DNA of 64,000 bases, taken from positions 13,052,873 to 13,116,872 of the forward strand of contig OY755173.1 of NCBI GenBank assembly GCA_963576735.1, in the 5' to 3' direction. The notes below the pieces were generated by a model, which was not told the DNA's origin, made no database searches, and saw only the letters and a list, made by a program, of their open reading frames with translations. Of the stretch, positions 1 through 12,070 are shown piece after piece. The stretch's first letter is position 1. Each line of letters starts with the position of its first letter. Made by a program: the position numbers and the translations under genes. Source of the DNA: Bedellia somnulentella. Lineage: Eukaryota > Arthropoda > Insecta > Lepidoptera > Bedelliidae.

Positions 1-635
1 AATGTAAGGGAAGCAAAAGAGGTTTGTCAGGCAGGCAGGATCGTGCAAAGTGGCAACCGATTGCTTATCCGAATGGGTAAAATGGGCGTAATTTTAAGTA
101 AGTTAATAAAGTAAATTTATTTTCGTATATTAGAACATGGTGGAAAATCTTGGTATTTTTTTATTTGAACGTATATATATATATACATATATAATAAAAC
201 AAAAATAGTTTTGCCCCCGATTTATTATCACGTGGTTGTACTGTCGAAGCATAAGTGGGTATACTTAACACCATGCTATAAGAATGTCACGTGGTGTTTA
301 GAAGTATCAGTACCTCTGCAATCCAGATAACATATGTATAAGGTAACAATATATTTTTATTAGAAAATGAAGCTCTAAATATTAGTTTTATCTTGGGAGA
401 AAACAGGGAAATGTTTCAATTTTTCAAATAGCTTATTTACGCCATCTTGGAATTTGTTACTGACTCACAACGACACGATGTACTATGTTCCTGAAATAAA
501 ATTAGTGTATTGTTCAGTAGTAAATGAAATCTTACGTTGTATAATTGTTTCCTTTCATGTTACTCCCTTGCGGGTATACAGCAACAAATATTGACTAGAA
601 GCCTATATTTATTTACATATTTGATATCTTTTTAC

Positions 636-885
636 AACCATGATACCTCAGTGGGTAGAACACTGCCTATCATGCAGACAGGAGTGGTTTCGTATCTCTA
701 ATTCGTGTGGTTAATTTATCATGGTTGTTAACGGTGTGGTTAAAATCGTAAGGAAACCCATATAGATACTGTCCAAGCAAAACGTACGTACCAGTTGACT
801 GAACTGAGTTGGCCAAGAAGTATTTGTACCTCCGCCACCCCGAATCGCGAATATACAGCGTGAACGTTTGAGTCTTTGAGTTCAT
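636..885 (+). repeat. SINE S1, tRNA-derived, diverged (arm A)
   Basis: Head TGATACCTCAGTGGGTAGAAC (A-box-like), body GGTTGTTAACGGTG...AAGGAAACCCATAT, and tail CGCGAATATACAGCGTGAACG match the S1 family seen best at 8,955-9,290. The B box is degenerate. Confidence 0.55.
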
Positions 886-1221
886 AAACTTCACTTTCTC
901 GTAATTACCATCCTGTGAGAATTTAATAAAGTATTTTTAGTGATTCATCTAAAGCACCTAGAGCTTTAGTCTACATTCCAAATTTCAGCACTCTAGACTA
1001 AACTCATAAGCTGTGTGCTGTCTGACATCCAGTCAGTCAGTCAGTAACAGAATTATTTTGTATATAAATATTTTCGATTAACGACCGACGTGTAGACAAA
1101 ATTGCTTTGCAATCGTCTAATGATAATGACAGACAATAGCTAATTTTAGTATTAGCACTTTAGATGCGCTCCGTATCAAGAAAATACACACGAAGTGAAA
1201 CATAAACATAACATAAACGTT

Positions 1222-1445
1222 CACGCCGCATATCCCCGAAGGGGTTGGCAGAGGTACTAATACTTCTGAACATCACGTGACTTTGTCACCTGGTGTTCAG
1301 AGTACCCACGTTTTGCATGGACAGTGTACTCACGTGATAGGGGGCAGGCCTATCGCCGTTTTTGTACGAATACACTGTCACATGACTAAGTACAACTCAG
1401 CCATGTAGGTTGCCTCACGATGTTATCCCCCACCGTTAACACACA
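1222..1445 (-). repeat. SINE S1, 3' part (arm A)
   Basis: Reverse copy of the S1 body and tail, from the terminal hairpin-like TATCCCCGAAGGGG to the CACCGTTAAC block. It contains two CACGTGA words. Confidence 0.65.
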
Positions 1446-1947
1446 AAGTGCTCTTATTTTTATTGATTACAACGTCCGTATACGGATTTCCTTGTATCCT
1501 ACAGGCTGCAAAATTTTCTGTCGGCGAGTATTCCAATCATTCCATATTTTTTAATTTAAAACGTCCTAGCATTTAGTTTAAACGAGTATGAAAGAATACT
1601 GCGATTTTCAGACCACCTGGCCAGGTTGATGTTTTAGTTGTTTTGATGTGTTTTTGGTTAAGCTGCTTTGTAAGTATTTCCTTAAATAAGAAGGAACTAT
1701 AGTTAGTCCAAACCAAATATACTATTTATGCAAATTTGTGTTAATCATCACAAACACAAAATATTTACACACATTGTTGTAGCCACCTGCCTCAAACTTC
1801 TAGTCCAAATTTATTGCTGTATAGAGAGAAAGGTAAGAATGCGAAGAGAAGAGGCACTGGTCTAGACAAAATAGCAAGAGATATCATATCAGCTCATCAA
1901 CGCAACGCTCACTATTCTTTTCTTTCTACTACGCACAACACAATCCA

Positions 1948-2444
1948 AAGCGGCCAGTACACAATGGCGGACGATGGCCCACTGCTCGCCATCGCCACTG
2001 TGTACAGGGGGCAATGGTGCATGATGGCGGACAATTGCCGATCGTGGCGCGCAATGGCGCGCAATGGCGAAGTTGTCGGTTTTTCGGGCACACTTCAAAG
2101 GAATCGTGGCGTAGCATGGCCGGTGGTGTTTCCACAATGGGCCATTGTTTGGTTCGTCACCGACCGCTCATAGATACTTATACTTTTTTTGTAATATTTT
2201 ATTGCAAAATGTATTGATAATCACTATATGACGTAAAAATAACATAAATAGCGCCATAAATAAAATAAATTACATTCATAATAATAAATAAATAGCTGCA
2301 ACCATAATTACTTCGACGTCCGTCGCAAGTGGATTGCCAGGCAGTATTGAGCAATGGGCCATTGTGTGAACACCAATTGATCGTGGCCTACAATTGCCAA
2401 TGGCGAAGCGTGGCCCATCGTCGGCCATTGTGTACTGGCCGCTT
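1948..2444. mobile_element. MITE-like element with ~30 bp inverted termini (arm A only)
   Basis: Termini AAGCGGCCAGTACACAATGG and its near-perfect reverse complement bound 497 bases absent from both arm C (near 54,347) and arm B (near 47,796). The interior is rich in CAATGGC/GCCATTG words. The target duplication is ambiguous (A or AA). Frames crossing it have no coding character. Confidence 0.82.
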
Positions 2445-2639
2445 AACAAGTTACAGATTGCAAACATATCCTAATAAAAATTTAAGTGTCAAGCAAATAT
2501 CCTCTTAACTGTCCAATCTTAGGTGTCAATTTTCCCACCTGCAATATTCAATGTTGAACAAAATCGCTTATCAAGTGAACCGTTGTCAACTTCGCGTTAG
2601 ATTCCTCCAAGTGATTTGCGACACAGTTATGCAAAACCA

Positions 2640-2849
2640 TTGGTCAGACAGAGAGGCGTGAGGTGGTAACAAGGTCTGCGTCTCGCTGATAACAGGGTAT
2701 TGGGGTTAAGTGAGGCGCGGATCAGCGGCTCGCGGCGGCGCAACTCGCGCTCGCGGCAAGGCCTGTCGTAGTGGAAACGCCGGCAGCCGCAGACCTCTTC
2801 ACGACGACGTCACGACGAATTACCACGTGCTCACAGAACCTCCAAATAC
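2640..2849 (+). promoter_or_regulatory. CpG-rich island with splice donor, possible CAD 5' exon (arm A)
   Basis: In otherwise AT-rich DNA this stretch is dense in CpG. It has an ATTGG (reverse CCAAT) box near 2,640, GC blocks around 2,705-2,770, an ACGACGTCACGACG tract resembling a CRE near 2,805, a CACGTG at 2,824, and then CCAAATAC followed by GTAAGTT. A promoter plus non-coding first exon is the simplest reading, and the next exon with a good acceptor on this strand is the CAD start exon at 12,533. The link is inference; it could belong to another gene. Confidence 0.45.
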
Positions 2850-3390
2850 GTAAGTTAAATTCATAGCAGCGCTTTAAATATTACGTTTGATGAAGATTCA
2901 TTACGATATACTTAGATTTTGACGATGTAAATTATTGACTTGAGATTTTTGTGTTTTGGCATTTTAAATTTAATTAGTCGTTTAATTAGTAGTAAAGATA
3001 TTAAATCTTTAATATCCACAGAGATTTTAATTTAAAAACGTATAATATATATTCTAATAAGTAACCTATTTTTTCATCTAATATATATTCGGTTCAGTAA
3101 AATAACAATTTGTCTAGAAAACAATCGGTTTACAATGAAACATGGTTTAGCGATACAATACATACTGCTGACCCTCAAAATATTACTCCGTCTTCATCGT
3201 GATGGTTGACATATGAAACAGCATAACAATTGGGTTTTGAATTTCGCCTCGGATGTATAACAAAAAAAAGTTGCTCGACCACTTTTAATACAGCACTTAG
3301 ATCCATCCATTCATCACTAACTTTCGGCGTAGCACGCGAACTTGGTTTGAAAATTTATTTGTAAAATTCAGGTTGGTTTGACTTTTTAAG

Positions 3391-3580
3391 AGCTTATTCC
3401 ATTTGTCTGAATGAAGACGTCTGAGAGCCACATAATCTGAATTCAGACTAGTGGAATAACGTTCAGAACGCTAGGCTTCTGAAAAGTAGACAAATTTGTG
3501 TAGTGGAATAACAAGCGTCTGCGGCAGTAACTTCGAAGGACGTCTGAATTCAGAAACGACAAAGTGTAATGGAATAAGCT
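3391..3580. mobile_element. ~190 bp MITE with AGCTTATTCCATT termini (arm A)
   Basis: AGCTTATTCCATT at the left and AATGGAATAAGCT at the right. Inside, GTGGAATAAC recurs twice and a TCTGAATTCAGA-type palindrome occurs. Copies sit at 46,684-46,873 and 55,276-55,465, so it predates the duplications. Confidence 0.65.
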
Positions 3581-4586
3581 TTTTATCTAACACAATTCGC
3601 TAACACAACTTACCAACCACATACTTTTCTAACTTCTATTGACTAGTTAGATATTTGTCGTATATCTAACTATTATTTTAGGGCGCTCTATAAAGAGTGA
3701 AAAAGTCGAAGCGAAGCAATAAGTAATATTTAAATAATGAAAAAACCTGTAAAGCTGACATAAGATATTTTCAATTCTGCGTAGTAGTAGTAGTAGTATA
3801 AATAATTGTTTCTTTCGTTTTATTCATATTTAATATTTTACATTGAGAGTAGATGGAGGAGATTTATAAAAACCTTTGTCTGTACCGTGTTATATTAATC
3901 CTTTTTAACCAAATAGTTCGAGAGAATTATTTTTTTAAAAACCTCAATTTAATATAGTTTTATCGTCAACTTTTTCGAAAACACTATCACACATGACTGA
4001 CATGACTTAAACAAAAAAAAACAACTTGCTTAAGTTTTCATCAGGACTTTCCAGTACTTCATTATCAACTTTAATAAATAAGCCACACATCATAGTTTTT
4101 TAAACAAAAAAACAAAAAAAACAACACTTGGAAAAAACATGTTATGTGAAACTTATTCAGAATTTCCACCCATGCCTCTTGCAAAAGATGCAATGCCTTT
4201 TCCCACTGAGTTCCTGTCAGAAGGCTGTCGTTAGTTTAACAGTTTTGATCTCCTTTCAGTGAGAATAAAATACCATCTATGAAAAATGTATTGCAGTATT
4301 AGAGATGGCAGTATTAGATTTATAACGTGTATGCCCTAAGTGCTCCTACATCAGTTCTCAGACCTGACTGTATGTCTAAGTCAAAGTCCATACAAATAAA
4401 AAAAAATGGCCTCTGACTAGAAATTTTTCGTCGAACCTATTTAGGAGAAACTAATTTGGTCAGGCAAACGTTCTAGGTTAGAAAAAAAAATATTTTGTCT
4501 AATACCAACATTGAAATTTATTTCGAGGTTAGGCCGAAGGTTTTCACCAAACCTACCGCAAACAGACTCCATTTCAATCATTGACT

Positions 4587-4770
4587 TATGGCTATAAATC
4601 TCAGAAAGGGATATCCAGAGCTTCAGAACTAGAAATTCCTAGGCCGCTTTTGGAAGTTGATTGGAGGAAAGGTTGTATAAAATAAAAGATGGTTGGCGAG
4701 GTGGCGAGCGATGTGGTGGTCCAGCCAAATACCCTTAACACCCATGGGAAGAAATGTGCTACACGGCTCG
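4587..4770 (-). repeat. Repeat R1-like, reverse (arm A)
   Basis: TATGGCTATAAATCTCAGAA through ACACGGCTCG is a diverged R1. The arm C copy (56,460-56,670) has a few bases more at its end (CTAGCCCAAGCCGACACTAC), so arm A lost about 20 bases. Confidence 0.55.
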
Positions 4771-4791
4771 AATATAATGGTATATAGTAAA

Positions 4792-6511
4792 CTAGCAGCC
4801 GGTCCCGGCTTCGCTCGGGCATAAATTATCATTAACATTTTGTTTTTAATTTTATTACATGTATTATTATTTTAATATATTTTTTTAAAGTTTTAAGCGA
4901 TGTTATATTTTTTTGCTGTGTAGTGTTGGCTTAGAATAGCACTACCCCATTTCTTCCGGTGGGTGTACGTAAGAGGCGACTAACGGTTTTGGGGCTTTTG
5001 AGGGATTTTTGGGCGATGCTCTTGGAGACCCATCACCAGCAACCTTTATTTCACCATCTTTTCCCCACACAACTTCCAAAAGTGGCTGAGGAATTTCTGA
5101 TTCCTTAGCTCTGGCTACCCCTTCTAGGGATTTATAGCCGTGAGTATATGTATGTATGTATGTTATATTTTTTTGTATTTGTATTTAAATATATTTTTTT
5201 ATTTTTTTTATTTTTCATAATGAGTAATTACATCAAAAGCCATTGAATTTATAGAGTTAGAGCTTCCCTGTAAACAATATTTGACGTTGTTGTATTTTGG
5301 GGCAGCAAAATAAATTGATGCTCAGGAGCTCCCACCCGCGACAGGCTAACATACAGTTGACCGTGAGTAAAACAATTCTTTCGCAGGTCAATCCCTACTA
5401 ATTTGGCCTTTGGACTTATTAATTGTTAAAGCAAAAGATGTTTTAACCGGAAATTGTAGCCGTTTAAATGGAATTGGTAGATCAGTAGGGATCATCGGTA
5501 TCCTCGGTATATGAGCTAATTGACCGGCTGCTGGGCCAGTGATAATAGTCACTACAATTAAATTTTGCTTTAACTCTTTGATAAGCAGCCTCCCGTACCT
5601 TTTCGTGACGCCTGCAACAACTTACTATGCATAGCTAATCGAGCGGAGTTTTATCTATTTTTTTAATTCGAGATATCTTTCGAATGGAATGTTCGAATCA
5701 AATAATTCAAAAAGTAATATAAGGGTATTGAAGTAGTCTGAAATAACATATACGTTTTTTTATAAGGATTAGATAAGTACAAATGAAGAGCCTTTTCTAA
5801 AGCAGGATTTTAATTTAATTTTTAAATTATTTTATATAATGACGCTTGTTGTGAGATAACTATAATAGTTAGAGACATGCTGTCGTGGCATTTTTTTTAG
5901 ATAATGATGTGTTTTATAAAATTGTAGTACATAATTTTATTCTATTGTCAATAGTTTTCGCAGCGCACGCGATGTAAGGATTTTTTTGGTATTTCTTTAA
6001 CACCTTGGGTTACATTTTTGAAGTTTACGTAAGGATCCCTATTTTTTTTGAAAATGAAATATAGCCTATGTCACTCGGGAATAGTGTAGCATCAAAACAG
6101 TGAAAGAATTTTTCAAATCCGTCCAGTAGTTTTGGAGCCTATTCAATTCAAACAAACAAACAAACAAAAAATCAAACCTTTCCTCTTTATAATATTAGTA
6201 TAGATTTTTAGATAATGATGTGTTTTATAAAATTGTAGTACATAATTTTATTCTATTGTCAATAGTTTTCGCAGCGCACGCGATGTAAGGATTTTTTTGG
6301 TATTTCTTTAACACCTTGGGTTACATTTTTGAAGTTTACGTAAGGATCCCTAATTTTTTTGAAAATGAAATATAGCCTATGTCACTCAGGAATAGTGTAG
6401 CATCAAAACAGTGAAAGAATTTTTCAAATCCGTCCAGTAGTTTTGGAGCCTATTCAATTCAAACAAACAAACAAAAAATCAAACCTTTCCTCTTTATAAT
6501 ATTAGTATAGA
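4792..6511 (-). mobile_element. Helitron with duplicated 5' end (arm A only)
   Basis: On the minus strand it starts TCTATACTAATATTATAAAG (Helitron TC start) and ends in a CCCGAGCGAAGCCGGG hairpin followed by CTAG at 4,792-4,795. It is inserted between A and T. Arm C at about 56,690 is the uninterrupted site (AGTAAATATACC). Inside are a degenerate PIF1-type helicase remnant (about 5,240-5,460, minus) and an R1 repeat. The 5' end occurs twice: about 310 bases repeat at 5,900-6,204 and 6,205-6,511, each ending TATAATATTAGTATAGA. Confidence 0.85.
4917..5161 (+). repeat. Repeat R1 (inside Helitron, arm A)
   Basis: A family of ~250 bases running from TAGTGT(T/C)GGCTTAGAATAG, through GGTGTACGTAAGAGGCGAC and AACTTCCAAAAGTGGCTGAG, to GGGATTTATAGCCGTGAGTA and a (TATG)n tail. 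There is no coding frame and no obvious tRNA boxes. It ends in a short tandem repeat like a retroposon. Confidence 0.72.
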
Positions 6512-7886
6512 TATAGATATAGATATAGATATACCGTTCTTAGTAAGTTACTAAAATTATGAATGTAAAAAAAACACAAATCGGGTTTAAATACTCTTAT
6601 AGAAAGGTTTAAATACGAACACTTTATAGTTAGTAAGTTTTCAATATTTTCAAATAAATATATATTTTCTATGCATCACATTCATAGAAAAAGTGATAAA
6701 GATGAATTGCATTTTATCGACACGATAACGGTTAGAATAAGATGGCAGTATACGATACTAAGTAAGTGCGTAAGAGATGGCTGCTTTATCCCACGCGATA
6801 ACTAGTTTAAAAACGGCTCGTACTAGCCGGGCTGAAATAGGTAAATTTTTATTGTTTTATGTGTTACAACTACGAGAAAACTTGGCTTACGAAGGTCATA
6901 TTCAAAAAACTCAAATTGCTACCTTCCATCTACATATTTGAGATCTGCAAACATGTGAAAAATAACCCTAATCTATTTCCTACCAAGCAAAATGTACCTA
7001 TTAGCATTACACTTCGTAACAGAGACAAGTTGACTCTTAAGGAGCTACTAATAAAGAAATGCTATTATAGTCTAAGTGAATATCTCAATGATTAATTGAT
7101 AAATTATAATTACTTCGTCCTCTCCTCTAATTGCTGTGCCCAACAGGGCCCACAATGCTGTAACATAATTACATACTTACTATCATGGTATACCATCTCA
7201 TACAAAATGTTTTTAGTTACCTCTTCGCTCAATAGATGGAGTTAAGATATAGTCGACTTTTAAAATAAAAACTTAAAGTGGCTGATAATCGTTTAAAAAG
7301 CCAAAAGACAGTTAGATAAATATAACATGGTAATTTATTTTGTCACTTAATACCATAAAACATAAATTATTACAATTAGAAGCAAAATATAAAAAAAACT
7401 GTTTCGTTTTTATGAAATTGTATTCCCAAATGATTATTGTAGAACTACATCTATATAACTAAAATGTTTAGTGATTTCAACTACTGACAATAGATGGCGC
7501 CAAATTGAGATGGTGTTTATTGACGTATCTTACTTGTTTTGATTTGCGTCCACCCAAGTAATCGAATTGGTGATAATTGTCGACTTAAAATAACACTACC
7601 CTATTACTACTCGTGGGTGATTGCAAGAGGCGACTCACGTCACGGGGTATAGGGGTTCTTTTAAGTGATTTTAATTTTTTAACGACCTCCGCGTACACGT
7701 TTGGACCAAAAAGAGACTGTGCTTAAAAAGACAAGTGTCCCAAGTTTGCCATGGCCGGTACAAAGTGGCGATTGATAGTCTCTAACTATCCCAATGTGAA
7801 CTAACGGCGTGAGAATATACATGTAATTTTAATTCCTGCCGCATCGCTCAAAAATAACCTTGTTCCAATTCTTATCACTATTTTTT

Positions 7887-8121
7887 AGCCGTGTAGTGTC
7901 GGCTTAGAATGTCGCTACCCCATTTCTTCCGATGGCTGAACGTAAGGGGCGACTTACGGTATTGGGGCTTTTAAGGGATTTTTGGAGGCCCATCACTAAC
8001 GATAATTTATTTATACCATTTTCTCCCCTATCAACTTTTAAATGTGACTGAGGCGTTTCTAACTCTGAAGCTCTGGCTACCCCTTCTTGGGATTTATAGC
8101 CGTGAGTATATGTATGTATGT
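7887..8121 (+). repeat. Repeat R1 in the 3.2 kb insertion
   Basis: Nearly full R1. Partial relatives lie at about 7,590-7,660 and 8,255-8,310. Confidence 0.68.
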
Positions 8122-8511
8122 TATTTTTATATCTGTTAGTACTTTGTAGTAGAAAGTTGATTTTTAGTGTTAGTACCCCTGCCTGCACTACCGTCGGGGA
8201 TTTGCGGTGTGAACGTTTGAATCAATATTAATAACTCAGTGATTGACTTTTTCGAAGCTTTGGCTACCCCTTCTAGGGATTTATAGTCGTAAGTATATTT
8301 ATGTATTTAATAATGTTTTTTTTTTAAAACAGCCAGGTATACAGCATTTTGCATGATGATTAAACAATGAGATTTATATTTTCTGTTACTCCAACGGTAT
8401 GAGAAATAATAATAATCACGCAAGATTGATAAATACTTTTTACAAATAGGATAAGTATTCTGTACTGAAGGTGTAGCGCGTAGGTACCTAGATAAAATAA
8501 AATTAGTAGTT

Positions 8512-8762
8512 TAATGACGGCTTAGTAGCTCAGTGGGTAGAACACTGCTTATCTTGCAGACGACTAGTTTTCTAACCCTGGGACATTGTATTTGTACAAT
8601 ACGGCGATGGGGCTGTCCCCTATCACGTGAGTACACTGCCCGAGCATAACGTGGGTACTCTGAACACCCGGTGACAATGTCACGTGAATATCGGAAGTAT
8701 TGATACCACTGCCGACCCCGTTCGGGGATATTCGGCGTTAACGTTTGAGTTGGAGTTAAATG
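8512..8762 (+). repeat. SINE S1 copy within the 3.2 kb insertion
   Basis: TTAGTAGCTCAGTGGGTAGA is a good A box. The body has ATCACGTGAGTACAC and the tail GTTCGGGGATATTCGGCG. The middle is shortened. Confidence 0.65.
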
Positions 8763-8954
8763 TCCGTATGATTGCAGATGAAACCAGCTATAGATTTTTT
8801 TTAATACTTCTCTAATAATACTTTCAACATTTTCAAATTATTAGCCGCTTTATGTGGAGAATAGATTATAAAAGAACCATTAATTTTGGAAATGGGTGTT
8901 AATTCGAGCCACATAACCCAGTAAAATTAATCATAATGTATTATAATATTAAGT

Positions 8955-9285
8955 GATAGCAACCGTGATAGACCAGTGGGTAGAACACTCGGTTATCGTG
9001 CAAACGACTAGTGTTCAAATCCTGGGTCGGGCCTACATTTATCGTGGTTGTTAACGGTGAGGGAAAACATCGTGAGGAAACCCACATGGCTGAGTTGTAC
9101 TTAGTCATGTGACAGTGTATTCGTACAAAACGGCGATATGCCTGCCCCCTATCACGTGAGTACACTGTCCATGCAAAACGTGGGTACTCTGAACACCAGG
9201 TGACAAAGTCACGTGATGTTCAGAAGTATTAGTACCTCTGCCAACCCTTTCGGGGATATTCGGCGTGAACGTTTATGTTTATGTT
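8955..9285 (+). repeat. SINE S1, best-preserved copy
   Basis: Head: GATAGACCAGTGGGTAGAAC (A box) and GTGTTCAAATCCTGG (B box), about 35 bases apart. Body: GGTTGTTAACGGTG, then CCCTATCACGTGAGTACAC and CAAAGTCACGTGATGTTCAG. Tail: TTTCGGGGATATTCGGCGTG. A tRNA-derived SINE of about 330 bases. Confidence 0.72.
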
Positions 9286-9514
9286 ATGTTATAATATTAA
9301 ATGATACCATTTTGAGCTGACATTTTAGTATAGTAATAACCAGAAGTTTGAATGCGACAAACCCACAGATGCTTGTGGAATGTCAGCTTGTGGAAGATAC
9401 ATTTTTTTGATTAAATATTTGTGGTCTATCACCACATCGCCAACCAATCAATGAAATTAAACCCTCCAGCCACAAACTTTATTCTATGCCTCAAACTAAA
9501 CAACTCAAATCATT

Positions 9515-9680
9515 TAAACCTCATGTGGGGATTATAAATAACTAATAAATAAAGGAAAGAAAAATCTCGACACAAGCGCTCAATACCTCACTGACGGAAT
9601 GATGCGGAGTAGTGCTATTATACGCCGCCACTACAGCACGAATACGTCTTGCACGATGTTATTAAATAAATAAATGTGTT
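9515..9680 (-). repeat. Repeat related to the arm C foldback SINE tail
   Basis: CTCATGTGGGGATTAT...GGAAAGAAAAATCTCGACAC mirrors the tail of the arm C element (TGTCGAAATTTTTCTTTCC...ATAATCCCCACATGAG). The tRNA-like head is not recognisable here. Confidence 0.5.
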
Positions 9681-9681
9681 T

Positions 9682-9712
9682 ATTCTGTTTATTTTATTTT
9701 AATAAACAGAAT
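9682..9712. repeat. 12 bp inverted repeat
   Basis: ATTCTGTTTATT and its reverse complement AATAAACAGAAT with a 7-base loop, in the 3.2 kb insertion. Confidence 0.7.
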
Positions 9713-9737
9713 ATCGTTCATTATTCACACATTTATT

Positions 9738-9964
9738 TTCGGCTATAAATCCCTAGAAGGGGGAACCAGAGCCTAGGAATAAAAATTTCGTTCGCCACTT
9801 TTGGAACTTGTGTTGGAATAAGATTATAAAACAAAGATTTTTGATGGTGGGTCCCCAACAGAATCGCCTTAAAATCACCCAAAAGCCCCAATACCTTTAG
9901 CCGTCTATTACGAACCATTACGGTAAGAAATGGGATAGTGCTATTCTAAGCCGACACATAGCAG
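9738..9964 (-). repeat. Repeat R1, reverse, in the 3.2 kb insertion
   Basis: GGCTATAAATCCCTAGAAGG through CTATTCTAAGCCGACAC is a nearly complete reverse R1. Confidence 0.68.
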
Positions 9965-10391
9965 ACAAGAATATCGACAACGACACTGTTAACATTACAA
10001 GCAAAAATATCTACAAACGGATGTAATACTCGTACGCAATTGGCCTTGTCGACGATTTTGTCCTTGACCTAGTCTTTGTCCTTGACCATATTTGCAAATT
10101 TGCAAATAAACATTTAGTGAAAGAAAGTCATAAAGTAATAAAATCTGTCTCGCTTGTGTCGTGTTACCGAGGCGCCCCCGCCCCGCGCGCCCCGCAGCCG
10201 CCATTTCCTAATATTAGCCGAGTAAGATACCGGGCTTTGTTATCATTTGGTTTCTGTTTTTATCGCCATCTAGCGAACAATAAGGAACTAAAAAATAGCC
10301 CGCCGAATAAGGGTATTTAAGCACATCACATTTCGTTGTATGGGATTGGGTATCTGTACTAGTATAGTATTATATTATCTGTGCTTACTAT

Positions 10392-12028
10392 CTAAGAAAA
10401 CCACTGTGGAACGCAATAAATCTATTGAGTATTGAGTATATCGGTTTTATGATTGAACGTATATCACGCAATTTTTAGTGGACGATTTATTGACTGCTGA
10501 ACCATATTTGATCAAAAAAATAACATACATCGTTTTTAACATGAATTTAGTTGAAACGACAAGCAAATTTGTAATTTCTTATACATATTATGTGGCAAAT
10601 TACTCAGAATTCATAGTCATGATGAAATAAATGAACTTGAAAAAAATCTGGACCAAAGCGAGCCAGTTCGCGTTTTAAGTCTTTCACACACCATTGCCTA
10701 AAAACGTCACAAAAGAGGATTGCAACAATACCTATATACTCGCACAATTTATTTTCATTGGGTTAGGCAGATACTATCGATCTCCACTTTGTACTATTCT
10801 TGCAAACCATTCGAGCTACATTTTAATATATTTTTTACTGGCCCTATTTTTCTTCGTACTTCAGATGCCTGCATTTTTTATCACATACTCTATCTAAATG
10901 TGTTCTTCGTTGACATCTAAAGTGGTAAAATATGTAAAAAATACAAATGTACTATAGACCGTAGAAGTTCCTCTTTTATTGAAGTGGGTTGGATACCTAT
11001 AGTTATGCAATTGAAATTGTCGGGCGTAGTTCCTAGGGTCTGTAGTCCGATCCCGGAGGACATATGAAGATCAAAGTAGTAATAGCTTCAAGGGTAATCA
11101 AGTTAAACACAACAATATGCGTTTGTGTATATGATACAATTGTTTCAAAATGCGATAAGAAAAATGCATAATGTTTTATTTTAGCGTCAGTTTGGTTATC
11201 ACATCTTTGCATATGCCGCTTAGGTACTACTAAAGATGAGGTGTTGTGATACCTTAAAAAGGCTGTATGAGAAGGCTCTTAGTCACATAGGGCCTATGGA
11301 GAGAGCTTATATCAGACACAAGTAGATTTTTTATGCTTTATTTATATCTTTGTATCATTTTCGATATTATAGTATATTTAATTTAGTCCTGTTTCTTCTG
11401 ATAATTATATTACTATTTTATTTTAGTTCTATATGTTATGAAACCATCATTTGTTGTGAGGTTACATTCACAACAATACGCTGAGCTAGCAACCCTTTCG
11501 TGGCCAGACTGTTTCTATTTATTTTGTATCTTAACTTTACTGTCCTTTTTATTATTTTTTGTGTGTTTAGGGTTGATTGTAGTATATCTTTCCTTCGTTT
11601 TCTTTCACAGCACGGGTATGCCCGTTTTAACACCTTACACTCTCTTTCTTATTGGCTCAAAATTAATCCATGGCTTGTGTGAGAGGTGTAATAATGTTTT
11701 GGTTCCAATTCGGCGAATCGTTTTAGTATCAATTAACACAACAATAACGCCAGATCATGCAATTATGTTAGTTTTTGTAGTCCTAAGATATTTTTCTATA
11801 ATAAAGCCTTAACTGCACACAGGAATTAGATGAAATTAGGGATGTTTAAAGTAAATACAATCCGCCAAAAACATTCTGTAAAAAACTAGACAATTTGGAT
11901 TTCAAGTGTGTGATAACGAATTTACGTCACCTAGAGTGACGAAAATTTCAGCGTTTTATTCCTATCCAAAGGTTCTCGAATGGGGCCCTGAAAATGCGGC
12001 GAAACGTTTCCAGAAAAGGATGGTACGG
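10392..12028. other. Gene-less stretch, arm A (5' intron or flank of CAD)
   Basis: AT-rich, collinear with arm C 57,357-58,999. Short hydrophobic frames (10,694-10,897 and 11,438-11,812) have the composition of AT-rich translation and no recognisable motif; the second is interrupted in arm C. No splice-bounded exon or transposon end was recognised. Confidence 0.5.
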
Positions 12029-12070
12029 CAGTGTTTGCTTTGCGCTCGACTTGACGCAAAGCAAACACTG
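12029..12070. repeat. 16 bp perfect inverted repeat (hairpin), arm A
   Basis: CAGTGTTTGCTTTGCG and its exact reverse complement surround a 10-base loop (CTCGACTTGA), about 460 bases upstream of the CAD first coding exon. In arm C the hairpin is at about 59,000-59,042, and the piggyBac target TTAA is within 10 bases of its end. Confidence 0.85.

Larger units (their letters stand above)
7184..10383. mobile_element. 3.2 kb insertion with 8 bp target duplication (arm A only)
   Basis: CTTACTAT occurs at 7,176-7,183 and 10,384-10,391, and arm C (about 57,345) has one copy of the near-identical site with nothing inserted. The left end reads CATGGTATACCATCTCATAC. Near the right end a reversed, imperfect match (CAGATACCCAATCCCATAC) suggests decayed inverted termini. 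An 8 bp duplication fits hAT or P-type elements, but no transposase was recognised. The interior holds R1 copies, two S1 SINEs and a SINE-related repeat. Confidence 0.65.

Noticed and set aside
1814..2173. 119-codon frame overlapping the arm A MITE
   Set aside because: The second half is transposon sequence absent from B and C; the first half has no recognisable motif, and the arm C version continues into unrelated sequence.
7184..10383. LTR retrotransposon
   Set aside because: No long direct terminal repeats, no TG...CA termini and an 8 bp rather than 4-6 bp duplication.
10694..10920. Two overlapping hydrophobic frames, also in arm C
   Set aside because: Both frames are open over the same AT-rich stretch, the composition is what random AT-rich translation gives, and no splice or start context supports them.
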